This document shows positions 1-7,653 of a stretch of DNA of 64,000 nt, one piece after another. Under the pieces are notes generated by a model. It was not told where the DNA came from and made no database searches. It saw only the letters and a program-made list of their open reading frames with translations. The position numbers and the translations under genes are program-made. Position 1 is the stretch's first letter; every line of letters begins with the position of its first letter. Origin of the DNA: Ningiella ruwaisensis. GTDB lineage: Bacteria > Pseudomonadota > Gammaproteobacteria > Enterobacterales > Alteromonadaceae. Location of the stretch: positions 558,001 through 622,000 of the forward strand of contig NZ_RAHT01000001.1 in assembly GCF_004798935.1 (NCBI RefSeq), written 5' to 3'.

Positions 1-605
1 ATGCCCAGGATTTGAGCTGTCACCAAGGTACGCTGCATTGGTTCTAAGTTGCAGGCATCATCCTGTTCTAGGTTACCAATCCGGCCATTCAGCAATGCAT
101 CGGTGGCCGCTTTCTTGTCACGCGCACAGCCAAGCTGGCGAACCTGACGCTCTGAATCAGGACCAAGTACTGGCACAGGGAGTATTTGGAAGGTGTATTC
201 TTTGGTTAGCGGTAAAGCTTGTTTCAAAAGCTCATGGCAGTGCGGGCATCGTGGGTCAACAAAGACCACCACTTTCTTTTTGCCTTCGCCCAGCGTAAGT
301 GGGTTCAAATCATCCATTTTTAAGCCAAGACGACTTAAGTCCAGCGTGTTCCCCGCTTCACGAATTTCTTCAAGGCTGGTAAGCGGCTTTTTCGACCAGG
401 CATCATAGAGCGTGCCATCAATGACGAACCGGCCACTGTCTGACATGAAAACAATACGGCCATTGCTTTCGACCGCTTTCATACCCGTGACAGGTAAAGA
501 AACCATGCCATCAATTTTGCCAACGGGCGACACTTCAGACACAGGTTCAGCTTGAACCAAAGGAGACAGCGCAAGCGCCAGAATGATTGGAGATAGTTTT
601 CGCAT
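1..605 (-). CDS. dsbC: DsbC-like periplasmic thiol:disulfide isomerase of the ICE (3' end beyond window)
   Basis: The gene starts at the ATG at 605 and runs off the left edge, so about 201 codons are visible. The start follows a good ribosome binding site (GAGGA, 6 nt away). The N-terminus is a signal peptide (MRKLSPIILALALSPLVQA). A DsbC-like dimerisation region follows, then a thioredoxin-fold active site reading DPRCPHC around residue 120. DsbC family members shuffle disulfides in periplasmic proteins. In SXT/R391 elements this gene (s054) lies between hotspot HS2 and traC and probably helps fold transfer proteins such as TraV or the pilus assembly factors; that role is inferred. The following traC would lie outside the window. 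Its upstream region (606-946) begins with the first copy of a 53-bp repeat. Confidence 0.88.
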   Translation of the reverse strand, partial: MRKLSPIILALALSPLVQAEPVSEVSPVGKIDGMVSLPVTGMKAVESNGRIVFMSDSGRFVIDGTLYDAWSKKPLTSLEEIREAGNTLDLSRLGLKMDDLNPLTLGEGKKKVVVFVDPRCPHCHELLKQALPLTKEYTFQILPVPVLGPDSERQVRQLGCARDKKAATDALLNGRIGNLEQDDACNLEPMQRTLVTAQILG

Positions 606-652
606 GAGGAGTCCTCGTTAATGTAAATCGAGGCTCCAGTCTATGCAGTTGT

Positions 653-705
653 CCTATGTGGACTCGGTTAGATAGATTGAAGAATTGGATGCCTTGCTAG
701 GGTGC
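653..705. repeat. 53-bp direct repeat, copy 1 (HS2 border sequence)
   Basis: This stretch begins CCTATGTGGACTCGG and ends CTTGCTAGGGTGC. It recurs at 2133-2185 with a single difference (A at 690, G at 2170). The two copies flank the Abi-like gene and the traA fragment. It is probably the conserved sequence upstream of dsbC that marks the edge of hotspot HS2, duplicated when a second cargo segment was added. Confidence 0.9.
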
Positions 706-946
706 TTAACTATTTGGAAATAACTGTTAGAATTAGGAGGAATAAACAGTGTACAGCTTATAACGAGCAGAAATGAAAAAGGCCGCCTTTCAGCAGCCTC
801 TTCAAATTCTTCTAGATTTCGCCAAAAAACCTATGATTTTAAAGCAATTTCTAGTCAGATTCTGCCCTAGAGCCATATCACGAGCCGATGCTCGGAGGGG
901 GTGTATCTAGGACTTACAGACACAGTATAGGATTGGAGATAAAGAT
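706..946. other. Non-coding leader before the Abi-like gene
   Basis: No convincing gene is present. The stretch is AT-rich and holds a G-rich segment (GGAGGGGGTG near 895) and, at its end, the GGAG ribosome binding site that selects the TTG start of the next gene. A promoter for that gene is presumably here, but no clear -35/-10 pair could be picked. Confidence 0.4.
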
Positions 947-1885
947 TTGCAAGTAGATCAAGCGTTCATCAACGCACTAGAGGTAACGCTTTCGAAGTCC
1001 CGATTGGACACCTACCGCAGATACTTCAGCTGTCAAAATGATGCTGAAGCTCTTGGAACGTATCTTTGGAATAAGTCCTTATCAACAGCATTTTACCCCC
1101 TTCTTCAGGCGACTGAAATTACTTTACGAAATTCAATTCATTCAGCTGCATCCGGCCATTTCAGTGGAAACAAAGAATGGTTTCTAATGAAGAAATTCCC
1201 CTCTGCGAAAAAAGAGGCTGAGAAGCAATACCTGAAAAAAGATCGTAAAACACCAATTACTCCCAGACCTTCTTCAGATACCGTTGTAGCATCTTTGAGC
1301 TTTGGCTTTTGGGTTAATTTACTTACGCAGAACTACGATGACCCAGTGAAAAATACCAAACTTTGGCCGACATTGATTCCACAAGTATTCCCAAATGCAA
1401 AAAGCACGAACGCAACAAGGACTGCATTACATCATCGATTTAAATTTATAAAGGACTTTAGAAACAGGGTTGGCCACTATGAACCCATCTGGAAAATACG
1501 TGATACTGTTGACGGTGGTGGAAATATTATTCGCTTAGGTCCTACGACCCCGGAAGAAAGCATCATTCGCTTAAACGAATACATTGATCTGATTGCAGAG
1601 AGTTTAAAGTGGATGAGCTTTGAACGGTATGATTTTATTGTTGGTATGGGCATCATAGATCACATAAGACAACTATGTTCTCTTGAGGCATTGAGCCATT
1701 TTCAGGGAACAAATCCAACAAAACTAAAAGTCAACAAGTTGAAACATGAACTTTCAAAACGCCATAAAGAAAATGGTTCCGTCTCTGGGCTTTATGAACT
1801 AACAACATCACCTAAAGGCGTACATAAAGGGAGGAGCATTGTGCTTGAAGTTAAACAGATTTACCCACCAAGACTGATCAAATAA
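947..1885 (+). CDS. Abi_2-type (AbiD/AbiF-like) abortive infection protein, HEPN RNase fold
   Basis: A 312-residue protein. The start is TTG at 947, supported by GGAG 8 nt upstream; no ATG occurs near the N-terminus. The segment around residues 15-60 (SRLDTYRRYF, then LYPLLQATEITLRNSI-like text) is typical of Abi_2 family proteins, which give abortive infection against phage. Around residue 175 it reads DFRNRVGHYEP, which fits the R-x4-H catalytic motif of HEPN ribonucleases. It is therefore likely a defence RNase acting on host or phage RNA; the substrate is unknown. It lies in HS2 as a separate cargo segment between two copies of a 53-bp repeat, in opposite orientation to the tra genes. The family call rests on motif reading and length. 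Confidence 0.7.
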   Translation: MQVDQAFINALEVTLSKSRLDTYRRYFSCQNDAEALGTYLWNKSLSTAFYPLLQATEITLRNSIHSAASGHFSGNKEWFLMKKFPSAKKEAEKQYLKKDRKTPITPRPSSDTVVASLSFGFWVNLLTQNYDDPVKNTKLWPTLIPQVFPNAKSTNATRTALHHRFKFIKDFRNRVGHYEPIWKIRDTVDGGGNIIRLGPTTPEESIIRLNEYIDLIAESLKWMSFERYDFIVGMGIIDHIRQLCSLEALSHFQGTNPTKLKVNKLKHELSKRHKENGSVSGLYELTTSPKGVHKGRSIVLEVKQIYPPRLIK

Positions 1886-1906
1886 GCCAATCCTGATAAA
1901 AAATAA

Positions 1907-1934
1907 GGCCCACAAAGCAGTGACTTTGTAGACC
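1907..1934. terminator. Probable terminator downstream of the traA relic and of the Abi-like gene
   Basis: The inverted repeat ACAAAG-CAGTGA-CTTTGT (1912-1929) has partly pairing flanks. Read on the minus strand it is followed by a run rich in T (CCTTATTTTTT). It sits just past the traA 3' fragment in the traA direction and may have come with that fragment. It is also at the end of the convergent Abi-like gene. Confidence 0.45.
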
Positions 1935-1961
1935 CAAACCTTTTAAAGGCATATTTTGAGT

Positions 1962-2062
1962 TTATCAGGTGCCCAGTAAAACAGCGCTGATTGCTGGAAC
2001 TGTTGTGCCAATGACTTCTTGAGTGCTGGCAACAACAGGTAAGGTTGCAGACATAACACTTT
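1962..2062 (-). pseudogene. traA: Relic of traA 3' end (second copy)
   Basis: These 101 bp match the 3' end of the intact traA (3256-3356) with three differences and include the traA stop codon (1965-1967). The match ends abruptly at 2062, so only about the last 32 codons remain and no start exists. It is followed, 70 bp on, by the second copy of the 53-bp border repeat. It marks an old traA/HS2 boundary left inside the present hotspot, probably from recombination between two related ICEs. Confidence 0.9.
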
Positions 2063-2132
2063 TATCGCCGACAAGCGATGATAGAAACGCCGTTGCTAGC
2101 CAACCGGTTTAGCTGAGCCCGTTTTTTTTACA

Positions 2133-2185
2133 CCTATGTGGACTCGGTTAGATAGATTGAAGAATTGGGTGCCTTGCTAGGGTGC
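2133..2185. repeat. 53-bp direct repeat, copy 2 (HS2 border sequence)
   Basis: This is the second copy of the repeat at 653-705, with 52 of 53 positions identical. It separates the Abi/traA-relic segment from the toxin-antitoxin segment. The stretch 2186-2383 to its right has no recognisable gene. Confidence 0.9.
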
Positions 2186-2383
2186 CACTTGTTGTTACGC
2201 ATTATTAGTAAAGGTATAGCTATCATTCTGAAAGTTGAAAGGTTCCTCCCTGCTAGACCCCTGGTTTACTTAAGTCTATTTTTTCATACTCTAGGTGTTA
2301 AATTTCACAATGGTTTAAACCAAAAATAGTTACATACCGTCGAAATACAACTAACCAACTCTCAAAGTTCCAAGAACAACACC

Positions 2384-2406
2384 GCGTGTATCTATTGACT
2401 ACACGC
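2384..2406. promoter_or_regulatory. Inverted repeat, likely autoregulatory operator of the toxin-antitoxin pair
   Basis: A perfect inverted repeat, GCGTGTA-N9-TACACGC, overlaps a TTGACT hexamer at 2395-2400 that could be a -35 box. It lies 49 bp before the antitoxin start. Ribbon-helix-helix antitoxins of the DUF1778 class usually bind palindromes over their own promoter, so it is a good operator candidate. Confidence 0.55.
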
Positions 2407-2454
2407 CAAAACCGTTTAAACTGTGTATTAAGTAGATATACGGAGGATGGTGTC

Positions 2455-2721
2455 ATGGCTACAAAGACAGCCCCAATCAACATGCGAGTACTGCCATCGG
2501 TAAGAGACATCATCGATGCCGCAGCAAGTTTAAAGAAAGTCGATAGAACCGTATTCATTCAGCAAGCAGCGCTCAATGAAGCGCATAGTATACTGGCAGA
2601 ACAGCGGGATTTTGTTCTAGAAGCAAAGGCTTTTGAAGCGTTTGATAACGAACTTCGTGCGGAGCCACAGACTCTTGAAGGTATGAAAGATCTGTTTAAA
2701 AGGAAAGCGCCTTGGGAATAA
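2455..2721 (+). CDS. DUF1778-family (TacA-like) ribbon-helix-helix antitoxin
   Basis: An 88-residue protein beginning MATKTAPINMRVLPSVRDII. The ATG at 2455 is chosen over an upstream in-frame start because GGAGG precedes it at good spacing. The N-terminal part looks like a ribbon-helix-helix DNA-binding domain (TAPINMRVLP strand, then helices to about residue 50). The acidic and hydrophobic C-terminus should wrap the toxin. TacA-type proteins neutralise GNAT toxins and repress their own operon. It overlaps the following toxin by 10 bp. It stabilises the ICE or defends against phage as one of two HS2 cargo modules. Confidence 0.85.
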   Translation: MATKTAPINMRVLPSVRDIIDAAASLKKVDRTVFIQQAALNEAHSILAEQRDFVLEAKAFEAFDNELRAEPQTLEGMKDLFKRKAPWE

Positions 2722-3218
2722 GTGCACCAACCCTACTCACTGCTGATCACGAGATTAACGCCTTTCAATGTGGCATCGAAGAACTCGATACTTGGTTAAG
2801 AAAGCAGGCGTTAAAGAGTCAAAAGCGGGGAACCGCGAGAGTGTATGTGGTCAATGACACTGAAGTCCATCAAGTGATTGGGTACTATGCCATTGCCATG
2901 GGATCAGTTTCCAGAGAGCAAGCTTTCAGTTCATTAAGAAGAAATAGTCCAGATCCCATTCCCATGGTGATTCTAGCCAGGCTTGGAGTAGATAAAGCCC
3001 ATCAAGGTCAAGGCATTGCAGCCGGTCTTTTAAAAGATTGTATCATTCGCTCAGTACAAGCAATGAACGCTGTCGGTGGAGCAGGAATCTTAGTCCATGC
3101 TATTGATGGTAGTGCGCAAACGTTCTACAAGAAATTTGGCTTCAAAGAATCGACGTTTGATCCTTTAGTACTCATGGCAAGGATCTGCGATATCGAAAAA
3201 TCATTGTCGATAGACTGA
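2712..3218 (+). CDS. GNAT-family (TacT-like) acetyltransferase toxin
   Basis: A 168-residue GNAT protein. Known TacT/AtaT toxins acetylate the amino group of charged tRNAs and stop translation. The start is TTG at 2712, inside the antitoxin 3' end, with AGGAAAG 4 nt upstream, so translation is coupled. The acetyl-CoA binding loop reads ARLGVDKAHQGQGIAAGLL around residues 94-112, and a conserved late tyrosine occurs in FYKKFGF. The N-terminal FQCGIEELDTWL motif is typical of TacT-like toxins. It pairs with the preceding DUF1778 antitoxin and converges on traA, with a terminator between them. Confidence 0.87.
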   Translation: MGISAPTLLTADHEINAFQCGIEELDTWLRKQALKSQKRGTARVYVVNDTEVHQVIGYYAIAMGSVSREQAFSSLRRNSPDPIPMVILARLGVDKAHQGQGIAAGLLKDCIIRSVQAMNAVGGAGILVHAIDGSAQTFYKKFGFKESTFDPLVLMARICDIEKSLSID

Positions 3219-3221
3219 GAT

Positions 3222-3251
3222 GACGGCTCCCCTTGCACAAGAGAAGCCGTC
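3222..3251. terminator. Hairpin between the toxin gene and traA
   Basis: The inverted repeat GACGGCT...AGCCGTC (arms 3222-3228 and 3245-3251) lies between two convergent genes, 4 bp after the toxin stop and 8 bp before the traA stop. It probably ends transcription from both sides, though T-runs are short. Confidence 0.55.
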
Positions 3252-3258
3252 TATATTA

Positions 3259-3645
3259 TCAGGTGCCCAGTAAAACGGCGCTGATTGCTGGAACTGTTGT
3301 GCCAATGACTTCTGGAGTGCTAGCAACAACAGGTAAGGTTGCAGACATAACACTTTCAACGACGGTTGGCGTATTGTAGAGACCCATACCGCCACCAATG
3401 CCCAAGGCAAAAGCCATCAAGCTTTGGCGAGCGATACCGCCCACAATACCCACCAGAACCATGGCTCCCGCTACGATCCGTCCCAAAGTACCTTGGGTCC
3501 AATCTTTTAGGGTATCCCACACATCAGTGAAAGCATCACCACCGGTGCCCGCAAATGAGGGCTCCGAAATCATTAACGCCATTAAACCAAGCGCTCCAAT
3601 GGTCATTAGGCGCTGAGTTTGAATGGTGCGAACTGCATTTGTCAT
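3259..3645 (-). CDS. traA: TraA, conjugative pilin precursor
   Basis: A 128-residue protein with a long basic N-terminus and two hydrophobic segments: about residues 15-32 ending SEPSFAG, and then IVAGAMVLVGIVGGIARQSLMAFALGIGGG. This is the usual shape of F/SXT-type pilins (VirB2 role), which are cleaved and stored in the inner membrane. It starts at 3645, overlapping traV by 4 bp, and is the last gene of the traL-E-K-B-V-A block. The order and its place next to HS2 match SXT. Its 3' end is duplicated at 1962-2062. Confidence 0.85.
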   Translation of the reverse strand: MTNAVRTIQTQRLMTIGALGLMALMISEPSFAGTGGDAFTDVWDTLKDWTQGTLGRIVAGAMVLVGIVGGIARQSLMAFALGIGGGMGLYNTPTVVESVMSATLPVVASTPEVIGTTVPAISAVLLGT

Positions 3646-4214
3646 TCGTTAGTTTCTCCGTAGATACTCAAGTTATCGCGCTTACCATCAGCTCCCGCTG
3701 AGGCTGAATCGCTTTGAGTCTGAAGTGGACGTAGCACTGGCGAAACCGTTCGAGGTGCTGACCCCCCAATATCCCACCGGCGCGGTTCAATTTCGGTAAA
3801 CACGTAGCTGGATAAATTCAGATCTCCACGGTCATCCTCCCAAGGCGCAATCCAAATTCGCATCACCCTTGAAGGAATGCGAAGAGGTGCAGATTGCTGC
3901 GTCTCAGGTAATGCTGGATGGCTCAGCAGTCCTGTCTCTAAATCAGATTGTGAATACCCAGAGGGAGAACCAATTCGAGTCGCCACAGCATCAATCGTCT
4001 TGGGTGCAGCGCCATTACTGGTAAGCTCATAGACTTCACGAGCGGATAAACAGCGCACACCGTCAGGCATACCTGGGCATCCATATTCACTACTCCCAAG
4101 ACCCAATGAACTACAGCCAGACAATAAGGTTGAGCCGACTGCCAATAAAAGTAATCCAGCTTTAGACCACTGTTTTGACTGGTGCTTTGGGTTGTTCTGC
4201 ATTGATGTCGTCAT
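3642..4214 (-). CDS. traV: TraV, outer-membrane lipoprotein of the transfer apparatus
   Basis: A lipoprotein of about 190 residues. The ATG at 4214 is preferred because GGAGAG precedes it; an open frame extends to 4292 but would overlap traB and put extra residues before the signal. The signal ends in a lipobox (TLLSGC, then SSLGLG), which predicts lipidation. F-type TraV (VirB7 role) anchors the TraK-TraB core complex in the outer membrane. Only the lipobox, Cys pairs and operon position support the call. The low similarity expected for this family leaves some doubt, but the neighbours make it firm. Confidence 0.82.
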   Translation of the reverse strand: MTTSMQNNPKHQSKQWSKAGLLLLAVGSTLLSGCSSLGLGSSEYGCPGMPDGVRCLSAREVYELTSNGAAPKTIDAVATRIGSPSGYSQSDLETGLLSHPALPETQQSAPLRIPSRVMRIWIAPWEDDRGDLNLSSYVFTEIEPRRWDIGGSAPRTVSPVLRPLQTQSDSASAGADGKRDNLSIYGETNE

Positions 4215-4288
4215 GGTTAACTCTCCTCTGGATACACATCTTATTGTCTGAAACGGACTTCGATCGGTTAGCAACATGCAGGATTTTT

Positions 4289-5578
4289 TCATCTTCTTGC
4301 ACCTACCCCTTGTGAAGTGGCCAATGACAATGAGGCCCCACGAGTGACGATGACTTCAATTTTCCTTGCAGCGTCTACCTCTATGACTGGGAACATATTT
4401 TCAGCCATGTCCAAATAGAACTTGGCCACTCGATCCAATGCTTTACCAGTGCCTTTAATCGCAGCGCCTTGTAATGCTTCTTGGCTCATGACTTGCTGGT
4501 ACAACTGAGTATCACCGGCATTACCCGTCTGAATCGTCGGTACAGGATTTACATCAAATGCGCCTGCCAAGCCCTGAAGGAATCCGGCCATCATTGATTT
4601 GGCCACCAGCTGGCCTTGTTTCGACACCAATCGGCCACGAATACCTGCTTTGCCGTCTTCACCCACGGCATAAGAATCCAGTCGCGTTTCAATGACGCCA
4701 CCATCTTCTCTCACACATGAAATGGTCTCGCCTCGCAAATAAGCACGCTCAGAGCTCAAATCACCGTAACCTGCGGCGATCAAGAAACACTCTTTGATAT
4801 CCGCTCTAAATCGGTTGGGTAAAATGGCTTCCTTTTGAATCCTCAGCAATGCAGGAAAAGGTTCACGTCTTGCAGACTCGTGAGTAGGAGCATCCAAACC
4901 CGTGATCAAAGTACCTGAGATGATGCTGCCCGCCGGTAAATACAAAGGCGGCGCTTCTTGCACTACAACTTCTGGTTCAGCAACCACTTCAGGCTCAATC
5001 ATACGAATCGTGATTGGCGGCAATGGAACATCTCGTGCTCGTGTACCTTGGCCATTGGCTGGCTGCTGATAGAGCGGATCAGGCAGCGGCGCATTGGCAA
5101 AATAGTCGTCTGGGTTAGACGGCAGTGGCTTTTCTTCTTTAGGCAATTCCATGGCAGATAAAGGCACTTCAAAACGGCTATTTGTGCCTTCAGCTACTGA
5201 ATCACCTCCAGCGCGAACATCATCAAGCTCCGCTCTAAGCCGAGCCAACTCCGCATTAACCTCACTTGGTATTGAAGGCGAACCTGGGCTTAGCCGTCCT
5301 GAATCGACGTCACGACGCAAGCGCTCAACTTCACGACGTAACTGTTCATTGCGCTCACTGAGTAGTTTTACGTTCGCAGCCAAACTATCGACCCCAACAT
5401 CACGAGTATTGGTATCCGTAAGAATATGCCGGATCGTTTCCTGTCGGTTCCGACTGCTTGAGCCATCGTCAGGATTAGGTGAAAACACCATCACCATAAG
5501 GATGAGACCACCAGCAATACCGGCAACCGATAGGCCCCGCTTCATGTTCGGGCTCATTTGTTCCCATTGTGCTTTCAT
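4289..5578 (-). CDS. traB: TraB, VirB10/TrbI-like type IV secretion core protein
   Basis: A 429-residue protein with one N-terminal membrane helix (about residues 15-32, LSVAGIAGGLILMVMVF), a coiled coil (about 55-95), a proline-rich periplasmic stretch (150-205) and a C-terminal TrbI/VirB10 domain. The domain begins LPAGSIISGTLITGLDAP near residue 215, a hallmark of the family. TraB spans the periplasm and links the inner-membrane ATPases to the outer-membrane TraK/TraV pore. The start at 5578 follows GGAGGTGAATAACG. It lies 2 bp after traK. Confidence 0.93.
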   Translation of the reverse strand: MKAQWEQMSPNMKRGLSVAGIAGGLILMVMVFSPNPDDGSSSRNRQETIRHILTDTNTRDVGVDSLAANVKLLSERNEQLRREVERLRRDVDSGRLSPGSPSIPSEVNAELARLRAELDDVRAGGDSVAEGTNSRFEVPLSAMELPKEEKPLPSNPDDYFANAPLPDPLYQQPANGQGTRARDVPLPPITIRMIEPEVVAEPEVVVQEAPPLYLPAGSIISGTLITGLDAPTHESARREPFPALLRIQKEAILPNRFRADIKECFLIAAGYGDLSSERAYLRGETISCVREDGGVIETRLDSYAVGEDGKAGIRGRLVSKQGQLVAKSMMAGFLQGLAGAFDVNPVPTIQTGNAGDTQLYQQVMSQEALQGAAIKGTGKALDRVAKFYLDMAENMFPVIEVDAARKIEVIVTRGASLSLATSQGVGARR

Positions 5579-5580
5579 CG

Positions 5581-6480
5581 TTATTCACCTCCCACAAGAA
5601 GCGAAGGTCGCTGACTTTCCACCGCTTCTTCACGATGATTGCGAACAACCACATACAACTCAGTCTTTTCACCCGGCAACAAGATATTGCGAGGCCAGTA
5701 GGCGCTTGCCACTATATCTGGTGTATGACAGGCTATTTCACTGGCTTCTATCGGCTCATCGGCAAAGCTTTCAACCAGTCCTACATAGACGGTGAAGTAA
5801 TGTCCCGTCACAATTTGCCCCTGCTTAAAACCAAACTTTAAGCCAGGCTGAAAACATTTCGGGCTTGTGTCAGTTTGGCCAGCTAAACGGATGTCATAGC
5901 CTTGTGGTAACTCATTTAGTGCAAGGCTTCTGAGTAAATCACGTAAGCTATCGACGTATGGCTGAGCCGTTTCCCAAGTGGCGGCTTTTCGGTTCACGAC
6001 GCCCTTGATAGGCCACTGCTGACCATCAATAGCTAAGGTAATTTCACGCGGTGGAATACGACGAGGTACTAAAGTGACAGATAATGCAGGCGCTTCCTGA
6101 CCAGGCGGAGTGATGTAGAGTGAAACCGGTGATTCTTTGTCCGTGGCCACATATACAACATTCCCCTTAATTTGCGTCTGAGCATCACTGGTTGTTCTCA
6201 CCTGAGGCGATTCAAACGGCGTCACAATTCGATTCAGATGACCAAGTGCTACAGGGATCAGTTCATTAACCCCCGGTGTCATCAGTAGCGTTGTTGGCGT
6301 ATCCGCTGCAACCGTATTGCTTTGAACCGGTGGATGTGCAGTAGCAGACTGTTTCATCACACTGGCTGGCACAATTGGCAATTCCACATCTGCATACGAC
6401 GCTTGAGATAACAGAACTCCACACAAGCTGATTGCGATTAAGCTTGGTGTCATCCATCGACTAATTTTGGTTCGCATCAT
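5581..6480 (-). CDS. traK: TraK, VirB9/secretin-like outer-membrane core protein
   Basis: A 299-residue protein with a clear signal peptide ending SQASYA around residue 30. A region rich in beta structure follows; the phrase VALGHLNRIVTPFESPQV near residue 78 is typical of F-type TraK. TraK forms the outer-membrane ring of the transfer channel with TraV and TraB. The ATG at 6480 is preceded by GGAGGGTGA; the reading frame overlaps the traE 3' end by 20 bp, suggesting coupled translation. Confidence 0.92.
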   Translation of the reverse strand: MMRTKISRWMTPSLIAISLCGVLLSQASYADVELPIVPASVMKQSATAHPPVQSNTVAADTPTTLLMTPGVNELIPVALGHLNRIVTPFESPQVRTTSDAQTQIKGNVVYVATDKESPVSLYITPPGQEAPALSVTLVPRRIPPREITLAIDGQQWPIKGVVNRKAATWETAQPYVDSLRDLLRSLALNELPQGYDIRLAGQTDTSPKCFQPGLKFGFKQGQIVTGHYFTVYVGLVESFADEPIEASEIACHTPDIVASAYWPRNILLPGEKTELYVVVRNHREEAVESQRPSLLVGGE

Positions 6481-7087
6481 TCACCCTCCGGTTTTGCTCT
6501 TGGGTCAACTTTTCACGATCTCGCTTCGTTCTAGCTTGCCCCTCATACGTATCCATCCAACTGAGCTTTGGACGGTATTGCTCAATATCGATGTCAAACT
6601 CATAAGTGCGAGTTTGGCGCTGTTCATCTCCAGATGGTCCAGAGACCAAGGAATAACCGGTCACAAAGACATGGCCGGTTTCATACTCATACTCCACTTG
6701 TCTGGGTTGGAATTTGAGCGTGACTCGGTCTTCACGGATCTGTCTTGCCTGAATCTCCAGTGCATCGACCACTTGCTGGTACACCGCAGGTGAAAGTAGC
6801 GGCTCGATAGCAACCCGGATAAAAGACACATTACCCGGCGTCACGTTGCCCATAAGCTCAGCCAGATAGAGCCCCCAGGACTCCAGGTAAGGTTGAGTGG
6901 CTTGGTTTCGTGACACTTCAGCCGTTTCAGACAAGGTTGGTGGTTGAATGGCCACCACGGTATTGCGAGAAAATGCCGCTACCGCAAGCAGCAAATTAGA
7001 TAGCACCAGCACTGCAATCAGGAACCGCTGCCATCGGTTCTCTAATTGCGTGCCTTGCCATGATTTTAAAAACACGTCGAACTTCAC
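6461..7087 (-). CDS. traE: TraE, inner-membrane/periplasmic pilus assembly protein
   Basis: A 208-residue protein with one N-terminal transmembrane helix (about residues 22-42, RFLIAVLVLSNLLLAVAAF) and a soluble periplasmic domain. F-type TraE is needed for pilus assembly and is usually matched to VirB5 or VirB8. The TYEFDIDIEQYRPKLSWM segment near residues 162-180 fits the family's C-terminal beta strand. The start overlaps the traL stop by 4 bp (ATGA). Gene order supports the name more strongly than sequence does. Confidence 0.88.
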   Translation of the reverse strand: MKFDVFLKSWQGTQLENRWQRFLIAVLVLSNLLLAVAAFSRNTVVAIQPPTLSETAEVSRNQATQPYLESWGLYLAELMGNVTPGNVSFIRVAIEPLLSPAVYQQVVDALEIQARQIREDRVTLKFQPRQVEYEYETGHVFVTGYSLVSGPSGDEQRQTRTYEFDIDIEQYRPKLSWMDTYEGQARTKRDREKLTQEQNRRVNDANQN

Positions 7088-7365
7088 GGCAGATAGCTCC
7101 TGATAAATGGGTTAGGGATCGTCTTGGCTTTGGTTGGCAACAGTCCGGCCCAGTAGATGGCGTGAAGAATAAAACCATCTGGGCGACCATCACGAAAACG
7201 CCGATAGAGCTTGGTTGTCACCAACCCCAACAGGCATAAAACCAAGGCATTACCGGTAAAAATGCCGATCACTAGCCCCAACAGAATGGGAGCCATCTCA
7301 TCGGCACTCCAAAGCAGGAAGTGCGGCGGATCATCGATATAGGACGGAATACTCACAGGTTCCAT
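7084..7365 (-). CDS. traL: TraL, small inner-membrane transfer protein (VirB3-like)
   Basis: About 93 residues starting at the ATG at 7365 (GAGGAG 5 nt upstream); a GTG two codons earlier is less likely because it overlaps that site. Two hydrophobic segments are visible (about residues 25-60, ILLGLVIGIFTGNALVLCLLGLV) and a basic loop YRRFRDGRPDG, both typical of TraL. It is the first gene of the traLEKBVA block and directly follows hotspot HS1. The 288 bp upstream (7366-7653) hold no convincing gene and should contain the block's promoter. Confidence 0.87.
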   Translation of the reverse strand: MEPVSIPSYIDDPPHFLLWSADEMAPILLGLVIGIFTGNALVLCLLGLVTTKLYRRFRDGRPDGFILHAIYWAGLLPTKAKTIPNPFIRSYLP

Positions 7366-7653
7366 AGTCACTCCTCGTTGTTTGAATTGAGAAGTGAAGA
7401 ATGCCTTGGGATTGGCAGGTTCGGTGGTCAGCTAGATGCCGAATTTTTGAAGGTTTTGAGGGTTCTACTCAGACAATACTAACAATTGATCTTTTTGATG
7501 CGGTTGATATGATGAGGATATTGGTCGTGTCGAGACCAGCTGCCCACTTTAGCAAACCCGGACGGGACGACATGCATATCAAATTTATTTTTTGCTTAGG
7601 TTTTTTCTGCGACCTCGGCAGTGGGCACCGTATTCGCTAATAGGAGAAACTCA

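Noticed and set aside
2298-2558. 86-codon minus-strand frame opposite the antitoxin
   Set aside because: It overlaps the antitoxin and its promoter in antisense, has no ribosome binding site and no recognisable features.
7401-7640. 79-codon plus-strand open frame before the HS1 gene
   Set aside because: No ribosome binding site, odd composition, and it ends next to the well-supported start at 7654. Probably chance.
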